A DNA stretch of 48,802 bases from Gemmataceae bacterium (GTDB taxonomy: Bacteria > Planctomycetota > Planctomycetia > Gemmatales > Gemmataceae). Below the pieces are notes generated by a model. It was not told the DNA's origin. It did not search any database and saw only the letters and a list, made by a program, of their open reading frames with translations. The position numbers and the translations under genes were made by a program. This document shows positions 27,950 to 36,684 of the stretch, piece after piece. Each line of letters starts with the position of its first letter. The first letter of the stretch is position 1. Where the stretch lies: contig SIAQ01000026.1 of the NCBI GenBank assembly GCA_009697105.1, forward strand, positions 1-48,802, given 5' to 3'.

Positions 27950-29347
27950 TTAGTAGGTGACGCCGAGCATGGCCGTACCGCCGAGGAAGGTGAGGTGCCC
28001 AGTGGAGGTATTGGGCGAGCCGACGTTCCACCAGCGTGAGGCGACGGCTCCGACGCGGGAGAAGACATAGCATCGGCCGAGGCGCCAGCCGTGCTGCAGG
28101 CCGAACTCGACTTCGCCCGTGGTGACGAACGGATTGGAGTTCGCGCTAGATGTTGTTGTGGTGTCGGTGAAGGGGTTGGCATCCTGTCGTAATTGAACGC
28201 GAAGAGATTGATTGACCGTTTGATTGCCCCAAAGAAACGAGCCGCGGGCGTTGCCGTAAAGGGCGAACCCTGAGCAGATGGGATGAATGGCTTCAAAACT
28301 GACGGTTGGTCCGAGGCCTTCAAAAATATTGCTAACGTCGAGGTCGACCTGATCGAGGGAGATTGTCGTAACGCCGTTGCCGCCGCCGCCGTTGCTGCGA
28401 GTCGCATGGTAGTTCTGGAACAAGCGAGCGTAGCGAACGCCAGAACCGAAGAGGATAGTCGTATCGAAGCAATGGCATTCCTTGACGAACTCGAATTCGC
28501 CCACGTGTACCTCGACACGCTGGCGGAAGTTGTACGAATCCGTTCCGATGCCGGCAGTGAGGGCGGTGCTGGGGCCGTTGAGGACCAACGGGCCTGGGCC
28601 GGCTGAGTTAATGATGGTCGCGGCGACGGTGTTGCTCGTATTCACCTCCGAGAGGCCGGTCAAGTATGCATAATTGAATCGGGCGCCCCAGGTGTTGTGG
28701 AAAATGTAGCCTAGCGAGGCGCGGCCACCATATTCCATCGTCATTGGGAATTCACTGGTATTCCCCGTCGTGGTATTCGTAAAGGCGGTACGATTCGACA
28801 GGTACGGCACAAGATAGTACGAGCCAATTTCGGCGATGGAGTGTCCATGCCCATGTTTGCCGCGATGCGGAATATGTTGCGTCATCGGACCGCACCCGGC
28901 GGGGCCGCAGCCGGCGGGACCGCACCCATTTGGACCGCACGGGGCTTCACCATAATCAACGCCGCCAGCATCGGCAAACACCCCTCGTTTCGTGGCGTGT
29001 GGCAGAGCACGATAGCTGCCGTTCGTCGGCTGGACATTCAACGTGCCTTGCATTGTTGGAAATGGCGTGGCAACGCCCGCGTGAGGCAGTGGCTTCGCAG
29101 GCACCTCGTTCGCCGGAACAAGCGTTTCATTCGACGGCCCGAAATTGTACACGCGCGGCGCCGGCTGCTCCATCTGCATTGGTCGCATCGGTTGCGGTTG
29201 GTAGTACATCGGCTGCGGCGGGTAGGGCATGTAGCCGGGCTGACCGTACGGCTGAGCCATCTGCGGATAGTAATACTGCCCGAAGGAGCTTGGCGCAATC
29301 GCACCGAGCACGGCAATGGCAAAGAAAAACGTGAAACCACGCCACAT
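27950..29347 (-). CDS. Outer-membrane beta-barrel protein with Pro/Met/Gly-rich N-terminus
   Basis: A 465-residue exported protein. Residues 1-23 form a signal peptide (MWRGFTFFFAIAVLGAIAPS). Residues ~25-65 are Tyr/Pro/Gln/Met-rich, and ~130-165 hold Cys-Gly-Pro repeats (CGPNGCGPAGCGPAGCGP). The rest consists of alternating amphipathic strands (YGGRASLGYIF, WGARFNYAYLTG, VSFEAIHPI) ending in a terminal aromatic (LGVTY), as in porin-like major outer membrane proteins of planctomycetes (BBP7/Lpg1974-like). AAGGAGG 5-6 nt before ATG 29347. The cysteine repeats may cross-link subunits. Confidence 0.82.
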   Translation of the reverse strand: MWRGFTFFFAIAVLGAIAPSSFGQYYYPQMAQPYGQPGYMPYPPQPMYYQPQPMRPMQMEQPAPRVYNFGPSNETLVPANEVPAKPLPHAGVATPFPTMQGTLNVQPTNGSYRALPHATKRGVFADAGGVDYGEAPCGPNGCGPAGCGPAGCGPMTQHIPHRGKHGHGHSIAEIGSYYLVPYLSNRTAFTNTTTGNTSEFPMTMEYGGRASLGYIFHNTWGARFNYAYLTGLSEVNTSNTVAATIINSAGPGPLVLNGPSTALTAGIGTDSYNFRQRVEVHVGEFEFVKECHCFDTTILFGSGVRYARLFQNYHATRSNGGGGNGVTTISLDQVDLDVSNIFEGLGPTVSFEAIHPICSGFALYGNARGSFLWGNQTVNQSLRVQLRQDANPFTDTTTTSSANSNPFVTTGEVEFGLQHGWRLGRCYVFSRVGAVASRWWNVGSPNTSTGHLTFLGGTAMLGVTY

Positions 29348-29371
29348 GGCAACCTCCTTGTTTTGGATCAT

Positions 29372-29741
29372 AAGGCCTTATCGTTCGTGATGCGCAATCG
29401 CGTAACGGAAGTGGGATTTTGGCAACGCTTCCGTGCGTTTTCGCAAGACGATCTTCGTTATCGTGTTGCATCGGCATCTCACGAACTTCACAAAACCCTC
29501 CCAACCGCATTTGGCGGTTAATATGTAAATTGCGCAGCCTACAGATCGAATAGCCCGCAGAGTTTCTACTGTGCACAGGCCAATGCCCCGTTCCATCAGG
29601 CGCAAAACCGCTACAATCCTTGCATCCTTCGCGGTTGTCAAGAATTAGGATCCAGATGTTTACATTGGGTATGCATTTGAGTCTGAGCGGGTGGAGTAGG
29701 GCTCCAGTCGACTCCTGATTCCTTTTATTCGAGCATCCCCA
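29372..29741. other. Divergent promoter region
   Basis: 370 bp between the leftward barrel gene and the rightward deacetylase. A TTGACA on the minus strand near 29636-29641 is a plausible -35, but the sequence 17 bp beyond it is only a poor -10. No repeats or RNA features seen. Confidence 0.35.
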
Positions 29742-30935
29742 ATGAAAACCACCTTCTTTCGCAATGGCACCATCGTCCTTGCCGACCGGCTTTTGGACGG
29801 TGGCGAGGTTGCGATCGTTGATGGCCGCATCGATGCCGTCTTGGCGGGACCGAATTCGCAACCGGGCGATGCCGAGATCGTCGATTTGGCCGGCGGGTTT
29901 CTCGCGCCGGGCTTCGTCGATATTCATGTGCATGGCGGCGCGGGGCATGATTTCATGGACGGAACCGAAGAGGCATTCATCGCGGTCTGCCAGGCCCATG
30001 CACGCCACGGGACGACGAGCATCCTGCCGACGACGACAGTCGCTCGCCACGATCAGCACCTGGCGTTTCTTGAGACATGCCGACGTTTGCGCGAGCACCG
30101 AACTGGCGGGGCACGTATCATCGGCGCGCATTTCTACGGCCCGTATTTCGCGAAGGAAGCACGCGGTTGCCATCCTGGCGACAGTGTTCGTCCGCCCCTG
30201 CCCGAGGAGTATGAGCAATACCTGGCGTTCGATTGCATCACGCGGGCAACTGTCGCGCCGGAGTTGCCCGGCGCCGAGGCGTTCGCGCGAGCTTGTACCG
30301 CACGAGGAATCGGCTGCAACGCGGGGCATTCCTACGCCACCTTTGCCCAAATGGAGGCGGCTCGCAGCTGGGGCGTGAGTCATGTCGATCACCTCTATTG
30401 CGCCATGTCCGACCGGGCAAAATTGCGCATCGAACAGACCTATCCGATGCGCGGCGGCGTCATGGAAGCGACCCTATTCTTCGACGACCTGACAACCGAA
30501 GTCATCGCCGACGGCAAGCACCTGCAACGCGAACTGCTCATGCTTGCCTATAAAATCAAAGGCCCCGATCGGCTCGCCCTTGTCACCGACGCCAATCGCG
30601 CACTTGACATGCCCGATGGTCCCTACATCTTCGGGCCGACGGACGGCGGCGAATCGATCCTTCGCAAAGATAACGTCGGCGTCATGCCCGATGGCAAGTC
30701 GCTCGCTTCCGGCGTCGTCGGCATGATCGACTGCGTGCGTACTTTCCATCGACTGACGCAAGTTCCGCTCGTCGAGACGATCCGCATGGCCAGCCTGACG
30801 CCGGCCCGCATTGCCAGCATCGATCACGACACCGGCAGCATCGCCCAGGGCAAACGCGCCGACCTGCTTGTCCTCGACCGCGACCTGCGCATCAAATCGG
30901 TGTACGTCGGCGGCGAGATCGCCGCGAAAGGTTGA
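29742..30935 (+). CDS. nagA: NagA-like N-acetylglucosamine-6-phosphate deacetylase
   Basis: A 397-residue amidohydrolase of the NagA family, which removes acetate from GlcNAc-6-P in amino-sugar use and wall recycling. Present are DIHVHGGAGHDFMDG, TTSILPTTT, the HxS block (NAGHSYAT), VDHLYCAM, the catalytic VTDANRA, and SLTPARIASIDHDTGSIAQG at the end. One change stands out: the HLEGP block reads HFYGPYF, placing Tyr132 where the glutamate metal ligand normally lies. Metal binding may be altered, or the enzyme may serve another acetylated sugar. Confidence 0.87.
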   Translation: MKTTFFRNGTIVLADRLLDGGEVAIVDGRIDAVLAGPNSQPGDAEIVDLAGGFLAPGFVDIHVHGGAGHDFMDGTEEAFIAVCQAHARHGTTSILPTTTVARHDQHLAFLETCRRLREHRTGGARIIGAHFYGPYFAKEARGCHPGDSVRPPLPEEYEQYLAFDCITRATVAPELPGAEAFARACTARGIGCNAGHSYATFAQMEAARSWGVSHVDHLYCAMSDRAKLRIEQTYPMRGGVMEATLFFDDLTTEVIADGKHLQRELLMLAYKIKGPDRLALVTDANRALDMPDGPYIFGPTDGGESILRKDNVGVMPDGKSLASGVVGMIDCVRTFHRLTQVPLVETIRMASLTPARIASIDHDTGSIAQGKRADLLVLDRDLRIKSVYVGGEIAAKG

Positions 30936-30970
30936 GGATCATTCAAACAAGATCGTCCCAATCTGGTTTT

Positions 30971-31026
30971 GCCGCTTGCGGCTTAGCGCTCACGTGGTGC
31001 CTTGCGAGCGCTAAGCCGCAAGCGGC
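30971..31026. repeat. Class B palindrome, copy 3
   Basis: GCCGCTTGCGGCTTAGCGCT and complement, just upstream of the helicase gene. Confidence 0.9.
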
Positions 31027-31043
31027 GGAATCCTTGGGACTTG

Positions 31044-33611
31044 ATGGTTCCCGGCAAGCATCAAATGGATCGAAAGGTCCGCGTGACAACCGAACAGATT
31101 CAATTCCTGGCCGCCCCTGCTGCGAGTGATGTCGCCCTGGGCACGCTCGCGCCAGCCTTGCGCGACTGGTTCGTGACAGGCAAGGGAATGCCAACCATCG
31201 CGCAATGCTTCGCCTGGCCTGTAATCAGTGCTGGTGAGAATCTGTTGCTGTCGTCACCGACGGGCACGGGCAAGACGCTCGCCGCGTTGATGCCGATCGT
31301 CGATGCTCTCTTGCGCGAACCGCCGTCCGGATTGCGTTGCGTTTACGTCGCGCCGCTGAAGGCTCTGTGTCGCGATGCGTTTGTGGGTTTGCGCAAGACG
31401 CTGCGTTCCCTCGCCGAGGCCGGCGTCGTCGGCACGAGCAACTTGCGCGTCGGCTTACGGACGGGCGAAACCTCGCAGCGCGTTCGGCAGCATCAACGCA
31501 AACATCCGCCCGCCATCCTGTTCACAACGCCCGAAAGCCTCACGCAGATGCTCGCCCATCCGGCCTCGCATCTGATGCTGCGTGATGTTCACTGGGTAAT
31601 CGTGGACGAAATCCACGCTCTCATCGGCGACAAACGTGGCGCCGACCTCGCCGTCAGCCTCGAACGCTTGCAAGCGCTTGGCATCAGCCCATTGCAGCGC
31701 ATTGGCCTATCGGCTACTTGCGCGCCGCTGAAGGCAGTCGCGGAGTTTCTCGTCAGCGCCGATCGGCCATGCACCGTCGCGCAGGCGATCGACCGCGGCG
31801 CGATGCATTTCGCCATTGAGCCGTTGTTTGAGAATCTCGACTATTCCCCGAAATGGATGTCCGCGGTTCTTGGCCACATCGAGCGCGAACTCGCAGGCCG
31901 ACGCACGACGCTAATCTTCACCAACACGCGCAGCCTTGCCGAGCGTTTGACCTATGCGTTGAGGCGACGCCATCCTTTGCGAGAGAAAGAAATCGCCGTG
32001 CATCACTCCGCGATCTCGGCTGCCCGGCGCCGACTCGTCGAATGGCGCCTGAAGCATGGCCGACTGTGGCTCGTCGTCAGCAGCACGAGCCTTGAGCTAG
32101 GCATCGACATCGGCACAGTCGATCACGTCATCTTCGTGCATCCGCCCGGCAGCGTGGTCCGGTTGCTCCAGCGCGTCGGACGTTCGGGGCATGGGCCGAA
32201 CCAACCCCGGCGCGGCTTGCTTCTGACTGCCTCGGCAGGCGAACTTGTCGAAGCCGTCGTCACCGCCGGCGGCGGGCGCGATGGGCGCATCGAGCCTGTT
32301 CGCGTCGAAACGAACTCGCTCGATGTCCTGTGTCAGCAGATCGTCGGCCTGGCGATGACGGGACTGTGGTCCGCCGCTGCCGCGTTCGATCTTGTCTGCC
32401 GGGCGATGCCGTTCCGCGATCTGGCGCGTGCCGACTTCGACGCTTGCCTCGCCTACCTCAGCGGTCGCGGCAGCGATGGCGCGGAATGGCTTCCGTCGCG
32501 GCTGGTCTGGGAAGGCAACTGTTTCACGATTGCCGATGAACGCACTGCGCGATTGCTTCGCCGCAACCTGGGAACAATTCTTACCGAAGATTCCCGTAGT
32601 ATCCGCCTGCGCGAACACCGCGATGGCGAAGCGACAACACGCCCGCTCGGCGACGTCGATGAGGTCTACGCCGATCGTTTGCAACCGGGCGATCGCTTCG
32701 TGCTCGATGGCCGATGCGTGGAGTTGAAGGAGCAGAACGCGGAAAGCCTGATCGTCGAAGAGGCGCTCGGCCGACCGGAAACACCGCGCTGGATCGGGTC
32801 GGGCGTGCCGATGTCCGGCGAGTTGGCCCGGCGAATCTACCTGTTTCGTGTACACGCCGGCGAAACACTGCGCGAGGGCGAGTCAGCATTGCGTTCCTGG
32901 TTGGCGCGCGAATGGGCGCTGGAAGCAAACGTGGCCGACACCCTGGCCGATTGGCTCAGCGAGCAGGAACGGATCAGCGAGATTCCGACGCTCACGGGGC
33001 TACTGATCGAGCGCGTTCCGATGCAATCATGCTGCGAATATTTTGTGCACACGCCATTGTCGCGTGCCGCCAACGAGGCGATCGCGCGGGTGCTGTTGCA
33101 TCGATGGAGACGAACCGGCTCGTTCGCGGGCATGGCCTTGTCGGGCGATCTCGGCATCTACGTGCTCGCCCAAGCCGACGACGCGATCACGCCAGACCAT
33201 TGGCGTGCCGCTTTGACCGTTGACGGGTTCGCAAACGATCTGCGCGACCAACTGCTTGGCGACGATTTCTTGCGCGATCAATTCGCTCGGGTCGCGCAGA
33301 CCGGCTTGATGGTGCTGCGCAATCCCGCGGGGCGAAAACGTAAAGTCGGCGGCAGGGACTGGACCGAACGCCGCCTGTTCCACCAGATTCGCGAGCAGGA
33401 GCCAAACTTCGTGCTGCTGCGCCAGGCCAAGCATGAGACGGTGACCGGCATATGCGATCTTGAAGCAGGCGAGGCGTTTGTGCGAGAAGTTGCGTTGCTG
33501 CCTATCCGAGGGCGGACGTTATCGGCGCCGTCGCCATTTGGCGAGTGTCTCCTACGCGGTAGCTTCCGCACCGAGCCGATACCCGCGATCTCGAGTGAGG
33601 CTGGGCGATGA
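31044..33611 (+). CDS. Lhr-like (ligase-associated type) DEXH helicase
   Basis: An 855-residue superfamily 2 helicase, the right length for Lhr-Core. Motifs in order: a Q-like CFAWPVISAGE, Walker A SPTGTGKTLAAL (~71), YVAPLKAL, TTPESL, DEIHAL (188-191), GLSAT, FTNTRSLAERL, SSTSLELGIDIG and RVGRSGH. Winged-helix and C-terminal Lhr domains follow. Family members unwind DNA 3' to 5' in damage repair. The last codons overlap pdeM (ATGA), so the two are translated together. I prefer ATG 31044, with GGGAC just before it; 31065 is an alternative. Confidence 0.88.
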   Translation: MVPGKHQMDRKVRVTTEQIQFLAAPAASDVALGTLAPALRDWFVTGKGMPTIAQCFAWPVISAGENLLLSSPTGTGKTLAALMPIVDALLREPPSGLRCVYVAPLKALCRDAFVGLRKTLRSLAEAGVVGTSNLRVGLRTGETSQRVRQHQRKHPPAILFTTPESLTQMLAHPASHLMLRDVHWVIVDEIHALIGDKRGADLAVSLERLQALGISPLQRIGLSATCAPLKAVAEFLVSADRPCTVAQAIDRGAMHFAIEPLFENLDYSPKWMSAVLGHIERELAGRRTTLIFTNTRSLAERLTYALRRRHPLREKEIAVHHSAISAARRRLVEWRLKHGRLWLVVSSTSLELGIDIGTVDHVIFVHPPGSVVRLLQRVGRSGHGPNQPRRGLLLTASAGELVEAVVTAGGGRDGRIEPVRVETNSLDVLCQQIVGLAMTGLWSAAAAFDLVCRAMPFRDLARADFDACLAYLSGRGSDGAEWLPSRLVWEGNCFTIADERTARLLRRNLGTILTEDSRSIRLREHRDGEATTRPLGDVDEVYADRLQPGDRFVLDGRCVELKEQNAESLIVEEALGRPETPRWIGSGVPMSGELARRIYLFRVHAGETLREGESALRSWLAREWALEANVADTLADWLSEQERISEIPTLTGLLIERVPMQSCCEYFVHTPLSRAANEAIARVLLHRWRRTGSFAGMALSGDLGIYVLAQADDAITPDHWRAALTVDGFANDLRDQLLGDDFLRDQFARVAQTGLMVLRNPAGRKRKVGGRDWTERRLFHQIREQEPNFVLLRQAKHETVTGICDLEAGEAFVREVALLPIRGRTLSAPSPFGECLLRGSFRTEPIPAISSEAGR

Positions 33612-34213
33612 GCGAGCGCTGGCATGATTGGCTCCTGCTGCCGCAGCGAATTGCGTTGCACGAAGCGACAGCGACCGCGGTGATCGCCGACGTCCATCTC
33701 GGTTACGCGCAGGCCCGCCGGCAATTGGGCGACGCGATTCCACTGCGTCGAGTCCGCGACGAGTTGGCCCCGCTCTCGATTGCGGCGAAGATGCATGACA
33801 TTCGGCATTTGATCATTGCCGGCGATCTCTTTGAACGCGGTTACGATGCCGAGGTGTGCACCGAATTTCTCGACGTGCTCGCGGAGTGGTACATCACGTG
33901 TATCGGCGTCGTGCCCGGCAATCACGACCGCGGCATCGACAAGGCGGCACCTTTGATACCGGTGCTCGCCGACCCGTTCGATCTCGCAGGTTGGCACATC
34001 ACCCACGGCGACGGAACCGTGACGGGCGACCGCGTGATTCAGGGCCACGAACATCCCGCCACCCGCATCGCGCGTCGCAAAGTACCATGCTTCCTGACAC
34101 GCGGCACGCACCTCGTTCTGCCGGCGTTCTCGCGCGACGCCGCCGGCGTGAGCGTGGAAGGCAGCGAACGCTGGATTGGCTGGGCAAGGCATGCGATTGG
34201 TGACGCGAAATGA
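33608..34213 (+). CDS. pdeM: Ligase-associated DNA-damage metallophosphoesterase/endonuclease PdeM
   Basis: A 201-residue calcineurin-like phosphoesterase with a full metal centre: ADVHLGYAQ, AGDLFERG, PGNHDRG, THGDG and GHEHPA. The family is regularly paired with the Lhr-type helicase and often with a DNA ligase and an exonuclease, hence the PdeM name. Here it overlaps the helicase gene by four bases, but no ligase or exonuclease gene is next to it. Expected to cut or trim DNA ends; activity not shown. Confidence 0.88.
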   Translation: MSERWHDWLLLPQRIALHEATATAVIADVHLGYAQARRQLGDAIPLRRVRDELAPLSIAAKMHDIRHLIIAGDLFERGYDAEVCTEFLDVLAEWYITCIGVVPGNHDRGIDKAAPLIPVLADPFDLAGWHITHGDGTVTGDRVIQGHEHPATRIARRKVPCFLTRGTHLVLPAFSRDAAGVSVEGSERWIGWARHAIGDAK

Positions 34214-34239
34214 AAAGGGCTTGCGATTTCTCGCAAGCC
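34214..34239 (-). terminator. Intrinsic terminator of tRNA-Ala
   Basis: On the minus strand GGCTTGCGA, loop GAAA, TCGCAAGCC and then CTTTT: a 9-bp perfect stem followed by a T-run, 10 nt past the tRNA. Confidence 0.85.
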
Positions 34240-34248
34240 GGAATAAAG

Positions 34249-34321
<73 letters not shown>

Positions 34322-34334
34322 GTGGGATTTCTGA

Positions 34335-34362
34335 ATTGTACTCTTTCACGCCATTGTGTCAA
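34335..34362 (-). promoter_or_regulatory. Sigma-70 type promoter of tRNA-Ala
   Basis: On the minus strand, TTGACA (34357-34362), 16-bp spacer, TACAAT (34335-34340), 13 bp before the mature tRNA 5' end. Perfect -35 and one mismatch in -10. Confidence 0.8.
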
Positions 34363-34393
34363 CCGTATCGCAGACGACAATTGTGTTCTGTTG

Positions 34394-34471
34394 CACAAAT
34401 CTTAGGAGCCGGAAGCGTGAGTGACGGTTGAAATACACGGTCGCTCACGCTTCCGGCTCCTGGGATTTGTG
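34394..34471. repeat. Class E palindrome, copy 3
   Basis: CACAAATC outside and GGAGCCGGAAGCGTGAGTGAC inside with complement. The GTGAG/CTCAC step in the stem replaces the GTAAG/CTTAC of other copies: a compensated change. Confidence 0.88.
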
Positions 34472-34554
34472 AGGACACTCTTGCTCGAAGCAAGGTTCAC
34501 TTCGCTCGTGAGTGGGCAGGTCGAATCGCTTTTGGCCGATACGATAACCCAACG

Positions 34555-36603
34555 ATGATCGGCCAACGACCACCTGCGATTCACCACTGCACCTCGGAGC
34601 CGTTTCGCTTCTTCGGACGCGATGCGGAACTTGCGCTCTTGGACCACGCTCTCGCTGGCCACGAACCGAGTATCGCTGCGATGATCGGCCCGGGCGGGCA
34701 GGGTAAGACCGCAATCGTGCAGCACTGGCTGCAGCGCCTCCTTTCACCGGTTCCATCGATCTCGTGCGACGGCATCTTTCTCTGGAGTTTCTATCGCGGC
34801 AAGGACAGCGACCTGTGCCTGCGCGAAATGCTCGCCTATGCCGACGGACTCGATAAACCGCCCGATGTCTCCGCCAGCTTCTGCGTCGATCGGCTTTTGC
34901 AAACATTGCGGAAGGAACGCTGGGCGCTGGTACTCGATGGCACGGAAGTCGTGCAGCACGATCAAGGGGCCTGGTTTGGGCGCTTCGTGCATCCCGAGTT
35001 GGCTCGGCTGTTGGAAGAATTGGCCTCGTCGCCGATCCCGGGCGTCGTCGTGCTGACGAGCCGATTTGCGATGCCAACACTTGAGCATCGCCGTTTCGCG
35101 CGAACGTTGTCGCTGAGCACGCTGGATGTGCCGAGCGCCGTCGGCCTGCTTGGAAGCCTTGGCGTGGTCGGGCCAAGCGACGTGCTGATCAAAGCGGCGA
35201 ATGCATGCGGGTTACACGCCAAGGCCGTCGAACTGCTCGGCACCTTCCTGACGCGTTATCACCAGGGCAACGCGGGGCAGCATCGTTTGCTGCCCGCGAC
35301 GAACATCGACGGCGCCAGCGATGAAGAGCTGCGTGTCACCCGTGTTTTGCAGGCGTTGCAATTCGCAATGGCGGTCGAACTGCAAGATATCGTCGCCCTG
35401 GCCACATCGTTCCGCCAGCCGGCTACGGAAACTCGCTTATACGAGTATCTTCGCAGCGTCTCGGTACGCCACCTTCTCCATGATACGTGGGGCCGGGCGT
35501 ACTCGTCATTTCAAGAGCGACCTGAGAGCTGGCTGCAGGAACAAGTGCAGACGCTGGTCGATCTGCGATTGCTCGAGCGTGTGCCGTTGGGGCGGTCGGA
35601 AGGCGGGCGGGCGGACAGCATCGTGCTCGATGCGCACCCGCTGGTGCGGCGAGGATTCGAGCATCGGCTCGGCGGCGAAGGGCATGCGGCGCGGAGCCGG
35701 GCGGGATTCCTGCGCGGCCGGCCCGATCGCCGATCGCCGGCGAGCCTCGAGGAAGCCCGCGAAGAGGTCGAGTTGTTCCACGCCTACGCCGACGCAGGAT
35801 TGTGGAACGAAGCCGACAGCACGTTTGTTGCCCTGGACAATCCGAAGCATCGCTTCCTCGCCCCGGCATTTGAGCGCGATCTGCTGCTGCGCTTTTTCCC
35901 CGCCAACGATTGGCGTCAACCGCCGCTTTGGCCTGGCTTTGGACGATTCCGCAGTCTGGCGATTTGCCTCGAGATGCTCGGTCAATTCGCGGATGCCGTT
36001 GCCGTCTATCGTCCCGCCGATGCTGCGTTGCGAGGCGATGCGTTGATAGCGCTCGGCGAGTTGCAGCCGTTCGTCGATCATCGGCAAGCGGCGCATCCCT
36101 GGCAGACGCTTTGGCAGGCATATCGCGCGCATGCCTTGAGTTTGCTTGGACATCACGACGAAGCACTGCATGTCGCCCAGATGGTCGTGCCGACCGATGT
36201 CTATGAATGGGTGCATGTGTTCGAGTGTTTCCTGCGTATAGGCCGACTTGAAGCGCTCGATTTGCAAAGCCTGCTCTACCGCCCGCCGTTCGCGGATGAG
36301 CATCGCTGGAGTCAGCTGGCGCGCGAGCGGATGCGGCTCGATTATTTGCGTATTCAGAGCGATGCCGCGCTTGGCCCTGCTTACCGGGCATTGCTCGACG
36401 CTTACGACCGCGGCGGCTTGCCGTTCGAGCGTGCGCTTACTCGCCTGGGATATACGCAGTTTCTCTTGTCGATCGGCGAGCGGGCGGAAGCGCGGGCGGT
36501 CAACGTCGTCACACTTGAGCTTACCCAGCGATTTCAGATGAAGCGCCTGGAACAGGACGCCATCGCCCTGGCCGAGGATCGGCGCGAAGCGAGTCGCCCG
36601 TGA
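34555..36603 (+). CDS. STAND-type ATPase (NB-ARC-like) with helical repeat C-terminus
   Basis: A 682-residue protein. FFGRDAELALLDHAL precedes Walker A GPGGQGKTAIV (~43-53), Walker B WALVLDGTE, the sensor-like VVLTSRF, and an ACGLHAKAVELLG segment corresponding to the GLPLA motif of NB-ARC ATPases. A winged-helix-like part follows, then helical repeats (from ~400: FHAYADAGLWNEADSTF, AICLEMLGQFADAVAVY, YRAHALSLLGHHDEALHVA) resembling TPRs. Such proteins act as ligand-triggered switches in regulation or antiphage defence. No N-terminal effector domain is present. It stands alone downstream of tRNA-Ala. Confidence 0.78.
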   Translation: MIGQRPPAIHHCTSEPFRFFGRDAELALLDHALAGHEPSIAAMIGPGGQGKTAIVQHWLQRLLSPVPSISCDGIFLWSFYRGKDSDLCLREMLAYADGLDKPPDVSASFCVDRLLQTLRKERWALVLDGTEVVQHDQGAWFGRFVHPELARLLEELASSPIPGVVVLTSRFAMPTLEHRRFARTLSLSTLDVPSAVGLLGSLGVVGPSDVLIKAANACGLHAKAVELLGTFLTRYHQGNAGQHRLLPATNIDGASDEELRVTRVLQALQFAMAVELQDIVALATSFRQPATETRLYEYLRSVSVRHLLHDTWGRAYSSFQERPESWLQEQVQTLVDLRLLERVPLGRSEGGRADSIVLDAHPLVRRGFEHRLGGEGHAARSRAGFLRGRPDRRSPASLEEAREEVELFHAYADAGLWNEADSTFVALDNPKHRFLAPAFERDLLLRFFPANDWRQPPLWPGFGRFRSLAICLEMLGQFADAVAVYRPADAALRGDALIALGELQPFVDHRQAAHPWQTLWQAYRAHALSLLGHHDEALHVAQMVVPTDVYEWVHVFECFLRIGRLEALDLQSLLYRPPFADEHRWSQLARERMRLDYLRIQSDAALGPAYRALLDAYDRGGLPFERALTRLGYTQFLLSIGERAEARAVNVVTLELTQRFQMKRLEQDAIALAEDRREASRP

Positions 36604-36625
36604 CGCGTAGTGATTGCCCGAGTGG

Positions 36626-36672
36626 GAATCGTAGGGTGTGTCGGCGCTGGCGCTTGACGCACCCTACGATTC
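36626..36672. repeat. Palindrome upstream of the DHS-like gene
   Basis: GAATCGTAGGGTGTGTC and its near-complement (GACGCACCCTACGATTC) around a 12-bp loop, 13 bp before the next start. Confidence 0.85.
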
Positions 36673-36684
36673 AAAAGGAGCACC

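Noticed and set aside
29127..30392. 421-codon minus-strand frame across the NagA gene and the divergent region
   Set aside because: Overlaps two well-supported genes and reads through the intergenic region without a recognisable domain.
35423..36391. 322-codon minus-strand frame opposite the STAND ATPase
   Set aside because: Arg/Ala-rich composition of an antisense shadow; the sense gene has clear ATPase motifs.
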